NCBI RefSeq assembly: GCF_003569045.1 | Contig: NZ_BFCB01000003.1 | Coordinates: 1,178,001-1,242,000 of the forward strand | Direction: 5' to 3' | DNA length: 64,000 nt | From: Aggregatilinea lenta | Lineage (GTDB): Bacteria; Chloroflexota; Anaerolineae; Aggregatilineales; Aggregatilineaceae | Shown: in pieces, positions 49,935 through 57,865 of the stretch | Position numbering within the stretch: position 1 is the stretch's first letter | Layout of the letters: every line of letters begins with the position of its first letter | Notes under the pieces: model-generated | Told to the model about the DNA's origin: nothing | What the model saw: only the letters and a program-made list of their open reading frames with translations | The model's database searches: none | Translations under genes and position numbers: made by a program

Positions 49935-52658
49935 ATGCGAAAAATAATGTTGTATGTCAACGACGTGCCCAGGACGCTCGTCGTTGATCCGGCAGCCAAC
50001 TTGATGGATGTGCTTCGAAGGCAGCTTTTGCTGACCGGCACCAAGGACGGTTGCGAAGACGGTCACTGTGGCGCGTGTGCCGTTCTGGTGGATGGGAAGT
50101 ATACGCTGGCGTGCGTTACCAAGATGAGCAAGATCCCGGATGGTGCCCATGTTTTGACCGTCGAGGGTATCGGCACGCCGGACAAGCTGCATCCCATTCA
50201 GAAGGCTTTTATTCTGCACGGGGCCGCCCAGTGTGGCTTCTGCTCGCCGGGTTTCGTGGTGTCGGCCAAGGCCCTGCTCGATGCTAATCCCGCACCGACA
50301 CGGGCAGAGGTACGTGACTGGTTCCAGAAACGGCACAACGTCTGCCGCTGCAACGGGTACAAGCCGTATGTCGATGCGGTGATGGATGCTGCCAGGGTGC
50401 TGCGCGGCGAGATGCCGGAGACGGCGCTTGAGTATAAGCCGGAAAACGGCAGAGTATGGGGAACCAACCATCCGCGCCCAACCGCCGTTGCCAAGGTGAC
50501 GGGCACCCTGGATTATGGGTCTGACCTCGGTCTGAAGATGCCTCCCGACACGCTGCGGCTGGCGTTGGTTCAGGCTAAGGTGTCACATGCCAATATCCTG
50601 TCGATTGACACGTCCGAAGCCGAGACCATGCCGGGTGTGCATGCCGTGCTGACTCATAAGGACGTCAAGGGCAAGAACCGTATCACGGGGCTGATCACGT
50701 TCCCGACGAACAAGGGCGACGGGTGGGATCGTCCGATCCTTTGCGATGAGAAAGTCTTCCAGTACGGCGACGCGATCGCCATCGTGTGCGCCGATACCGA
50801 GGACCACGCTCGCGCCGCCGCCGAAAAAGTGGTCGTTGAGCTGGAGGAACTCCCGGCTTATATGAGCGCCCCGGCAGCCATGGCCGAGGATGCAATCGAA
50901 ATCCACCCCGGTACCCCCAACGTATACTACGAGCAGCGCATCGCCAAGGGCGAAGAGACCGGTCCTCTGATGGAATCGGCAGGGTACGTGGTTGAGGATG
51001 AATTCTATCTTCAGCGCCAACCCCATCTGACCGTCGAGCCGGACGTGGGTCTTGCCTACTATGATGAAGAAGGTCGGCTGACGATTCACTCGAAGAGCAT
51101 CGGCCTTTATCTGCATCATGCGATGATTGCACCGGGCCTGGGCATCGAGCCGGAGAAGCTGCGCCTCGTGCAGAACCCGGCGGGCGCAACCTTCGGCTAC
51201 AAGTTCAGCCCAACGATGGAAGCCTTGTTGGGTGTTGCGGCGATGGCAACCGGACGTTCGGTTTTCCTGCGCTACAACTACCAGCAGCACATGACCTACA
51301 CCGGTAAGCGGTCGCCGTTCTTTGTCAAGATGAAGTTCGGGGCGGATAAAGATGGCAAGCTGATCGCCATGGAAAGCGATTGGTCGGTTGACCACGGCCC
51401 GTACTCCGAGTTTGGCGACCTGCTGACGCTGCGCGGCGCGCAGTTCATGGGGGCCGGTTACGACATCCCCAATATCCGGGGACTTGGACGCACGGTCGCG
51501 ACGAACCACGTCTGGGGATCAGCCTTCCGCGCTTATGGCTCGCCGCAGGCGTTCCTGGCGTCGGAGAGCCTGATGGACGAACTGGCCGAAAAGATGGGCG
51601 TGGACCCGTTCGAGCTGCGGTATAAGAACATCTACCGGCCCGGCGCGACAACCCCTACCGGGCAGGCACCGGAAGTCTACAGCTTCGAGGAGATGTTCGA
51701 CCTTCTGCGTCCGAAGTATCAGGCGGCGCTCCAACGCGCCGAAGAAAACTCCACTGACGCCCACAAGAAGGGTGTCGGTATTTCGCTCGGCATCTACGGT
51801 TGTGGTTTGGATGGGCCGGACGGCGCCGAGGCCTGGGCTGAGCTGACGGAAGCGGGCGTCACGATCTACAATAGCTGGCAGGATCACGGTCAGGGCGCGG
51901 ACATGGGCACGCTGGGCACGGCGCACGAGGCGCTGCTGCCGCTTGAGATCGGCCCCGAACAGATCAAGCTGGTGATGAATGACACGGCCAGGGTGCCCAA
52001 CAGTGGGCCATCCGGCGGCAGTCGCAGCCAGGTGATGACCGGCAACGCGATCCGGGTTGCCTGCGAAAATCTGATGGAGGGCATGTGCAAGCCGGATGGC
52101 AGCTTCCGCACCTATCAGGAGATGGTGGCCGAGGGCTTGCCGCTGCGCTACGTGGGCAAGTGGACGGCGTCCATGGCGAGCAACTGTGATGAGAACGCAC
52201 AGGGGGCGCCGTTTGCCATCTATATGTATGGCGTGTTCATGGCGGAAGTAGACGTCGAGGTGAAGACGGGCAAGACCACGGTCGATAAATTCACCATCGT
52301 CGCGGACGTGGGCAAGATCAATAACAAGCTGGTCGTGGATGGCCAGATCTATGGCGGCATCGCCCAGGGTATCGGGCTGGCGCTATCGGAAGATTTCGAA
52401 GACATCAAGAAGCACTCGACGATGCTGGGTGCGGGGGTGCCCTTCGCCAGGGATATCCCGGATGACATCGAGATCTTGTATGTGGAAACGCCCCGCCAAA
52501 ACGGCCCCTTCGGGGCGGCTGGCGTGGGCGAGCTGCCGTTGACCTCGCCCCATGTGGCGATCGTCAATGCCATCAAGAACGCGACCGGCGTGCGCATCAC
52601 GCACCTTCCGGCGCGCCCCGAAAAGGTGTTGGCGGGGCTTAACAACGGCAGCCACTAG
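49935..52658 (+). CDS. mop: Molybdenum aldehyde oxidoreductase, single-chain Mop type
   Basis: 907 residues from ATG 49935 (GGAGGA upstream), the same length as Desulfovibrio gigas Mop. Two [2Fe-2S] domains with cysteines 40, 45, 48, 60 and 100, 103, 137, 139, identical in number to D. gigas. The molybdopterin-cytosine-dinucleotide domains follow (about 190-900; FGAAGVGELPL holds the likely catalytic Glu866). It oxidises aldehydes to carboxylic acids with water, in the cytoplasm. It opens a tight cluster of redox, radical SAM and CoA ligase genes, so the acid may be activated to a CoA ester by the ligase at 57816. A terminator-like hairpin follows it. Confidence 0.95.
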   Translation: MRKIMLYVNDVPRTLVVDPAANLMDVLRRQLLLTGTKDGCEDGHCGACAVLVDGKYTLACVTKMSKIPDGAHVLTVEGIGTPDKLHPIQKAFILHGAAQCGFCSPGFVVSAKALLDANPAPTRAEVRDWFQKRHNVCRCNGYKPYVDAVMDAARVLRGEMPETALEYKPENGRVWGTNHPRPTAVAKVTGTLDYGSDLGLKMPPDTLRLALVQAKVSHANILSIDTSEAETMPGVHAVLTHKDVKGKNRITGLITFPTNKGDGWDRPILCDEKVFQYGDAIAIVCADTEDHARAAAEKVVVELEELPAYMSAPAAMAEDAIEIHPGTPNVYYEQRIAKGEETGPLMESAGYVVEDEFYLQRQPHLTVEPDVGLAYYDEEGRLTIHSKSIGLYLHHAMIAPGLGIEPEKLRLVQNPAGATFGYKFSPTMEALLGVAAMATGRSVFLRYNYQQHMTYTGKRSPFFVKMKFGADKDGKLIAMESDWSVDHGPYSEFGDLLTLRGAQFMGAGYDIPNIRGLGRTVATNHVWGSAFRAYGSPQAFLASESLMDELAEKMGVDPFELRYKNIYRPGATTPTGQAPEVYSFEEMFDLLRPKYQAALQRAEENSTDAHKKGVGISLGIYGCGLDGPDGAEAWAELTEAGVTIYNSWQDHGQGADMGTLGTAHEALLPLEIGPEQIKLVMNDTARVPNSGPSGGSRSQVMTGNAIRVACENLMEGMCKPDGSFRTYQEMVAEGLPLRYVGKWTASMASNCDENAQGAPFAIYMYGVFMAEVDVEVKTGKTTVDKFTIVADVGKINNKLVVDGQIYGGIAQGIGLALSEDFEDIKKHSTMLGAGVPFARDIPDDIEILYVETPRQNGPFGAAGVGELPLTSPHVAIVNAIKNATGVRITHLPARPEKVLAGLNNGSH

Positions 52659-52692
52659 GTTTCGTGAGTTAGAGGTTCAGTGTCACCATGCG

Positions 52693-52726
52693 GTGAGCGG
52701 CACAACGCGTTGTGCCGCTCACTTTT
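52693..52726 (+). terminator. Rho-independent terminator/attenuator between mop and the dicluster gene
   Basis: GTGAGCGGCACAA (52693-52705) pairs with TTGTGCCGCTCAC (52710-52722), four-base loop, followed by TTTT. All criteria of an intrinsic terminator are met, 17 bases before the next start codon. Confidence 0.85.
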
Positions 52727-52743
52727 AACAGGCGATATGCCCT

Positions 52744-55062
52744 ATGATTAACCTGACCGATCAAAAAAAGCTGCGCGAACTGGAAGCCCAGTGCATTCAA
52801 GACCACGCTCCCCCCTGCCGGGCCGCTTGCCCGGTGCACGTTGATGTGCGCGCTCTGCTCGCCGCCGCAGGCCAGGGTGACTTTGCCGGGGCTTATCGGA
52901 TTTTGGCCAGAGCCGTACCGTTCCCTGGCGTGATCGGCCATGTGTGCGATCAACCGTGCCGGAGCGTTTGTACGCGAGGCGAAGTCGGAGAACCGATTGA
53001 GATCGCGGCCCTGGAGCGCGCGTGCGTCGAACTGAACCCCAGCGGCCTCGAACCCTTGAAAAGACTACCGGCTCGCGGGCAGCGAGTGGCCGTCGTCGGG
53101 GCGGGACTCAGCGGCCTGACCGTGGCCTTTGATCTGGCGCGCAAGGGCTACGATGTGACTGTGTTTGAAGCGACGGATCGCCTGGGTGGTAGTCTGTGGC
53201 AGGTGCCGGAGCTGGATTTGCCGCGTGATGTCATTCTGGCTGATCTGGCTGTCCTGGATACCTTGGGTCTGGACATACGCCTGAATACACCTGTCTCCGG
53301 CGAGGGCGCGCTGGAAGCCCTGCTGGAGACCTACGCGGCGGTCTATATCGGCACCGGCCTTGCCTCGGCAGCAGAAAAAGCGTTCTTTGGGGGTGAAGCC
53401 GGACATAACCCGCGAACCTTCCAGACCAGCCGGGCGGGCGTGTTTCTCGGCGGCAGTTTGCTGCGTCCGGCGGCCAGCCGCTCCTACATCACCGCGATTT
53501 CTGACGGACGGCGCGCGGCCATCTCGATCGATCGCTACGCGCAGCGTGTCTCGCTTGAAGCCTCGCGCACGAACGAAGGACCTTATACCACACAGCTTTA
53601 CACCAACACCGAGGAGGTTACCCCGTCGGGCAGCGTGCCGGTTGCGGATCCCCGGCGTGGTTACGACGCAGACGCCGCCATTCAGGAAGCGCGGCGCTGC
53701 CTGCAATGCGAGTGCATGGAATGCGTGAAGGTGTGCGAGTACCTCGCGCACTATGGGGGTTATCCCAGGCGCTACGTGCGGGAAATATACAACAATCTGT
53801 CCATCGTGATGGGCGAGCGCCACGCCAACCGGCTGATCAACTCGTGCGCGTTGTGTGGTTTGTGTGCGGAGGTGTGCCCAACCGATCTGGATATGGGCGC
53901 GATCTGCGCGGAGGCGCGCCGGGTCATGGTGTCGCAGAACCGGATGCCAGCCTCGGCGCACGAATTCGCGCTGCGCGACATGGCTTTTAGCCAGAGCGAC
54001 CAGTGCACCGTGGTGCGTCACCAACCCGACTTCGCCGCCAGCCGCTACGTGTTTTTTCCGGGTTGCCAGTTGAGCGGCTCCGATCCGCAGCACGTCGCCG
54101 CCGTCTATGGCTACCTGCGATCAACTTTGTCCGGCGGCGTGGGTCTGTGGCTGGATTGCTGCGGCGCGCCAGCCGAGTGGGCGGGACGCACGGACCTGAT
54201 GCAGACATCGTTGGAAGCGTTCCAGGCCCAGTACGACGCGCTGGGAAGCCCCACACTGGTGTTAGCCTGTTCGACCTGCTATCAGGTGTTCAAGACCCAT
54301 TTACCAGACGTAGCGCTGGTATCGCTGTGGGAAGTCTTCGATGAGCACGGGCTGCCAGAAACCAGGCCCGCGAGTCGGGTGGGCGTCGTGTCCATCCATG
54401 ACCCCTGTACCACACGCCACGAACCGCAGATGCATGACAGTGTCCGGCGTATCGTGGGGCAGTTGGGGTATGCTATTGACGAACTGGCCTTGAGCCGCGA
54501 GCGGACCACCTGTTGCAGTTATGGCGGGCTGATGTGGTTTGCTAACCATGAGCTGGCCCAGAACGTCATCCGGCGGCGCGTCACCGAAAATCAGGCCGAC
54601 TACGTCACTTACTGCGCTATGTGCCGCGACCTTTTTGCCTCGCAGGGCAAACGCACGTTGCACGTACTCGACCTTATATTTGGCGAGGAACAGGCTTCAA
54701 GGCCGGGCTATTCGCAGCGCCGTGAAAACCGCGCACGGCTCAAACGTACCGTGCTTAACGCGTTATGGGGAGAAACGGTGACCGGACAGGAAGACTACGA
54801 ACGGCTCAACGTGACGATGAGCGCGGATGTTTTGGCGCGTTTGGAGGAGCGCTTGATTCTCCGGTCGGACGTGGAACAGGTGATTGCCTACGCCGAACGC
54901 ACCGGCAATTGGCTGTTGAACCCAGAAACCGGCCACCGGCTGGCCCATTACCGGCCCGCGACGGTGACGTACTGGGTTGAATATGCCCCGGAAGAAAGCG
55001 CCCATGTCGTTTTTAATGCCTATTGCCATCGCATGGACGTGGCGGAGGATGTAAAGCCGTGA
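52744..55062 (+). CDS. FAD- and Fe-S-dependent oxidoreductase with fused dicluster and CCG domains
   Basis: 772 residues in three parts. 1-95: GltD/DPYD-like Fe-S segment (CRAACPVHVDV, CDQPCRSVCTRG). 110-310: FAD-binding fold (RVAVVGAGLSGLTVAFDLA) with a shortened second Rossmann part. 318-420: two-cluster ferredoxin (CLQCECMECVKVCEY, CALCGLCAEVCP). 430-640: heterodisulfide-reductase-like CCG domains (FFPGCQLSGSDPQH, LDCCGAPAEW; HDPCTTRHEP, TTCCSYGGLMW, CAMCRD). It probably moves electrons from Mop to a disulfide or pyridine nucleotide. NCBI names a similar family pyridine nucleotide-disulfide oxidoreductase/dicluster-binding protein, from memory. Overlaps the next gene by four bases. Confidence 0.88.
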   Translation: MINLTDQKKLRELEAQCIQDHAPPCRAACPVHVDVRALLAAAGQGDFAGAYRILARAVPFPGVIGHVCDQPCRSVCTRGEVGEPIEIAALERACVELNPSGLEPLKRLPARGQRVAVVGAGLSGLTVAFDLARKGYDVTVFEATDRLGGSLWQVPELDLPRDVILADLAVLDTLGLDIRLNTPVSGEGALEALLETYAAVYIGTGLASAAEKAFFGGEAGHNPRTFQTSRAGVFLGGSLLRPAASRSYITAISDGRRAAISIDRYAQRVSLEASRTNEGPYTTQLYTNTEEVTPSGSVPVADPRRGYDADAAIQEARRCLQCECMECVKVCEYLAHYGGYPRRYVREIYNNLSIVMGERHANRLINSCALCGLCAEVCPTDLDMGAICAEARRVMVSQNRMPASAHEFALRDMAFSQSDQCTVVRHQPDFAASRYVFFPGCQLSGSDPQHVAAVYGYLRSTLSGGVGLWLDCCGAPAEWAGRTDLMQTSLEAFQAQYDALGSPTLVLACSTCYQVFKTHLPDVALVSLWEVFDEHGLPETRPASRVGVVSIHDPCTTRHEPQMHDSVRRIVGQLGYAIDELALSRERTTCCSYGGLMWFANHELAQNVIRRRVTENQADYVTYCAMCRDLFASQGKRTLHVLDLIFGEEQASRPGYSQRRENRARLKRTVLNALWGETVTGQEDYERLNVTMSADVLARLEERLILRSDVEQVIAYAERTGNWLLNPETGHRLAHYRPATVTYWVEYAPEESAHVVFNAYCHRMDVAEDVKP

Positions 55063-55271
55063 CCACTCATGCCGATCTGGCGGACTCTCATGACTGGGTC
55101 TGTGGCCGGTGCAACTGTGCGCTGGAAATCAAAAAGGTCAATGTCTCATATATGGGCAGCAGCTTCCCCGTCGATCTGCCCATCTGCCCCCAATGCGGGC
55201 AGGTATTTGTACCCGAAGCGCTGGCTACGGGCAAAATGGCCCAGGTGGAGCAGACCCTGGAAGACAAATGA
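55059..55271 (+). CDS. Small CxxC redox/zinc protein (DVU_1557-like)
   Basis: 70 residues from GTG 55059, which overlaps the stop of the previous gene (GTGA). Two CxxC pairs (CGRC near 14-17 and CPQC near 46-49) in a short beta-rich sequence would bind zinc or iron or form disulfides. It lies exactly where Desulfovibrio-type clusters carry a small protein named the DVU_1557 family. Overlaps the methyltransferase start by four bases. No function known. Confidence 0.8.
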   Translation: MTTHADLADSHDWVCGRCNCALEIKKVNVSYMGSSFPVDLPICPQCGQVFVPEALATGKMAQVEQTLEDK

Positions 55272-55996
55272 GCCACGACTGCTGCCGTGTCTATGAACAC
55301 GACGCCACGCGCACGATCACGGGCAATACGATTCGCCCAGGTGGGATCGCGCTGACTGAGGTTGCGCTGGGTCATTGCACGCTGCTGTCAGGAACCCGCG
55401 TGCTGGATGTGGGCTGTGGCGCTGCGGCCACCATCGAGTATTTGACCGATACCCGGCGTGTTCGTGCCATCGGGCTGGACCTCTCGTGGGCGCTGTTGTC
55501 GGCAAGCTGCCAACGCCGCCGCGACTTACCGGTTACACAGGCCAATGGCGAGAACTTGCCCTTTCCGAGTGGTTCGTTTGATATCTTACTGGCCGAGTGC
55601 TGCCTGTCGCTTATGGATGACGGTGATCGTGCGTTGGCCGAATTCGCTCGTGTCCTGCGCGCTGGCGGAACCCTGATCCTCAGCGATATATATGCGCGTA
55701 ATAGCGATGAAATCCCAATCGCGCGTCGTCTGCCGCTGGCATGTTGTTTGAGCAAGGCCCTGTCGCTCGAGTGGCTTCAAACCCGGCTCATCCACCACCA
55801 TCTGAGGATGACGCTGTGGGAAGACCATACGGCAGCTCTCAACAGCCTCGCCGCGCAGATCATTTTCGCTCATGGGTCACTGGAGCACTTTTGGAGAACG
55901 CTGGTGGGTGATAGCCTGAACGCACACGCGTTGACCGGAGTGACAGCGCGCCTCAAGCCGGGTTACTTCTTGTTGTTAGCCCAAAAAGAAACGTGA
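55268..55996 (+). CDS. trsM: SAM-dependent methyltransferase (DVU_1556/TrsM-like)
   Basis: 242 residues from ATG 55268. Class I methyltransferase fold: RVLDVGCGAAATIEYL (motif I near 44-58), IGLDLSWALLSAS, ENLPFPSGSFDILLAE, then LRAGGTLILSDIY. The N-terminus has a His/Cys pair (MSHDCCRVYEHDA) and residues ECCLS and ACCLS further on, unusual cysteine richness. Start and stop overlap neighbours, so it belongs to this operon. Substrate unknown; gene symbol is from memory of the NCBI family and should be checked. Confidence 0.8.
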   Translation: MSHDCCRVYEHDATRTITGNTIRPGGIALTEVALGHCTLLSGTRVLDVGCGAAATIEYLTDTRRVRAIGLDLSWALLSASCQRRRDLPVTQANGENLPFPSGSFDILLAECCLSLMDDGDRALAEFARVLRAGGTLILSDIYARNSDEIPIARRLPLACCLSKALSLEWLQTRLIHHHLRMTLWEDHTAALNSLAAQIIFAHGSLEHFWRTLVGDSLNAHALTGVTARLKPGYFLLLAQKET

Positions 55997-56018
55997 CAAT
56001 CGGGGAGAATAAGCATCC

Positions 56019-56462
56019 ATGGACGATCTGATGCGTATGCTGAAACTCAAACAGCAGGGGTTTTATTGCAGCCAGATCCTGGTGAGTATGGGGCTAGACG
56101 ATCTGGGAAAAACCAATCTGGATGTAGTCCGGGCCGCACGTGGATTGGCCGGAGGACTGGGTTTTGCTGGTGAGACCTGTGGGGCACTGACCGGTGGGGC
56201 CTGTTTGCTAGGATTGCATTTCGGTAAAGGCACAGTGGAGGAAAAAGAGGATCCACGCCTGGATCCGATGGTGCAGGCGCTGGTCAGTTGGTTTAAGGAC
56301 GAATACGGGCAGCAGTACGGCGGCATTCGGTGTAACGACATCCTGGCGAATGATCCATCCAATATGCCTGCGCGCTGTCCGGGCATGGTGGTAGGGACCT
56401 ATCAGAAGGTGCAGGCATTGCTGGCTGAGGCTGATTCTGAATTTGGTGATCAGGAGTTATGA
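56019..56462 (+). CDS. C_GCAxxG_C_C-family protein
   Basis: 147 residues. Recognised by GFYCSQILVSMGLDDLG near 13-29, GLAGGLGFAGETCGALTGG near 43-62, IRCNDIL and ARCPGMV. Four to five conserved cysteines probably hold a redox cofactor or make disulfides. It follows the methyltransferase by 22 bases and overlaps the radical SAM start by four bases. The family often accompanies redox enzymes and is biochemically uncharacterised to my knowledge. Confidence 0.88.
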   Translation: MDDLMRMLKLKQQGFYCSQILVSMGLDDLGKTNLDVVRAARGLAGGLGFAGETCGALTGGACLLGLHFGKGTVEEKEDPRLDPMVQALVSWFKDEYGQQYGGIRCNDILANDPSNMPARCPGMVVGTYQKVQALLAEADSEFGDQEL

Positions 56463-57865
56463 CCTCCAGTAGGGACCTTGCCGGAGCCAAAACTGAGAGC
56501 GTTTGTCCTGAATGTCTGGCGCGTATTTCCGCAGAGCGCGTCGTACATGGCGACAATGTTTATCTCAAGAAGCGTTGTCCGCAACATGGGGAATTCGAGA
56601 CGATTATCTGGCGCGGTGATCCAGCCTATGTGACCTGGAGCCATCCTAAAACGCCGTCATACCCGCAAACTCCTTTCACGCCGGTTGGCCAGGGCTGCCC
56701 CTTTGACTGTGGATTGTGCCCCGAACATCGTCAGCAAACCTGCACAGCGTTATTGGAAGTCACACAGCGCTGCAATTTACGGTGCCCGGTCTGTTTTGCC
56801 GACGCGGGCAGCCGCGACCCGGATCCCTCTCTGGACGTGATCGCCGGGTGGTACCAGCGCTTGCTCGACGCCGGAGGCCCCTATAACGTTCAGCTCTCCG
56901 GTGGCGAACCGACCCTGCGCGATGATTTGCCCGATATTGTGGCGCTCGGACGGTCGCGGGGATTTGGCTTCATCCAGATTAACACGAATGGGTTGCGCCT
57001 GGCTGACGATCCGGACTATGTCGCAGCGCTAAAACAGGCGGGATTATCTTCGGTGTTTTTGCAGTTCGATGGCACAGACGACAGCATTTACCAGAACCTG
57101 CGCGGCGCCAGCCTGCTGTCGAAAAAAATCGCCGCCATCGACCACTGCGCGCAGCACCAGATCGGCGTGATCCTGGTGCCAACCCTCGTGCCCGGCGTGA
57201 ACGTGTCGGCTGTCGGCGCGATCATCGATTTCGCCCTCAACCGCATACCGGCAGTGCGGGGTGTTCATTTTCAACCCGTCAGCTACTTTGGCCGTTACCC
57301 ACGCATGCCCGGCGACGATCAGCGTATTACTATTCCGGAGGTCATCCGCGCCATCGAAACCCAGACCGGTGGCCGTATCCCACGGACTGTTTTTGAACCG
57401 CCCGGATGCGAAAATGCGCGCTGTTCGTTTCATGGCAATTTTGTGCTGATGCCGGACGGTCGTTTACACTCCTGGTCGCAGCATGCCCCGACTCAATCAG
57501 GCTGCTGCCAACCGGGCAGCGCTGCCGACGGGGCGGCGCGAGCGCGCAGCTTCGTTGCGACCAGGTGGATCTCACCGGACGCTATCCAGCCACTGTCAAA
57601 GGGGCCGAGCCTGGGACAGTGGGATGTGGTTCTGGAACGCACTCGCACGCACACGTTCACTATCTCTGGCATGGCATTTCAGGACGCCTGGACACTCGAT
57701 CTGGAACGCCTGCGCGACTGCTGCATTCATACCGTCAGCCCTGATGGCCGGATCATTCCCTTCTGTGCATATAACCTGACCAGCCGCGAGGGGCAAGCGC
57801 TGTATCGAGGTCGCCATGAATCTGACGCCGCTCGAACCCTGGATCGCCACCAAGATCGGAGTTGA
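56459..57865 (+). CDS. trsS: Radical SAM protein of the TrsS type
   Basis: 468 residues starting at ATGA shared with the previous stop. N-terminal Cys pair (SVCPECLARI, Cys16/19) and Cys40; then GCPFDCGLCPEH with Cys80, 84, 87 (a C-x3-C-x2-C); and the canonical CNLRCPVCF with Cys105, 109, 112. The core barrel includes NVQLSGGEPTLRDDLPDI. A late region (ENARCSFHGNF, ERLRDCCIHTV, IPFCAYNLTS) carries more cysteines. NCBI labels this family a radical SAM (seleno)protein because some members carry selenocysteine; here the frame is open and uses Cys. The substrate may be a small protein or cofactor made for Mop. Confidence 0.85.
   Translation: MTSSRDLAGAKTESVCPECLARISAERVVHGDNVYLKKRCPQHGEFETIIWRGDPAYVTWSHPKTPSYPQTPFTPVGQGCPFDCGLCPEHRQQTCTALLEVTQRCNLRCPVCFADAGSRDPDPSLDVIAGWYQRLLDAGGPYNVQLSGGEPTLRDDLPDIVALGRSRGFGFIQINTNGLRLADDPDYVAALKQAGLSSVFLQFDGTDDSIYQNLRGASLLSKKIAAIDHCAQHQIGVILVPTLVPGVNVSAVGAIIDFALNRIPAVRGVHFQPVSYFGRYPRMPGDDQRITIPEVIRAIETQTGGRIPRTVFEPPGCENARCSFHGNFVLMPDGRLHSWSQHAPTQSGCCQPGSAADGAARARSFVATRWISPDAIQPLSKGPSLGQWDVVLERTRTHTFTISGMAFQDAWTLDLERLRDCCIHTVSPDGRIIPFCAYNLTSREGQALYRGRHESDAARTLDRHQDRS

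Noticed and set aside
56459-57865. Selenocysteine readthrough in the radical SAM gene.
   Set aside because: The frame has no internal TGA; cysteine codons are used, and no selenocysteine element needs to be assumed.
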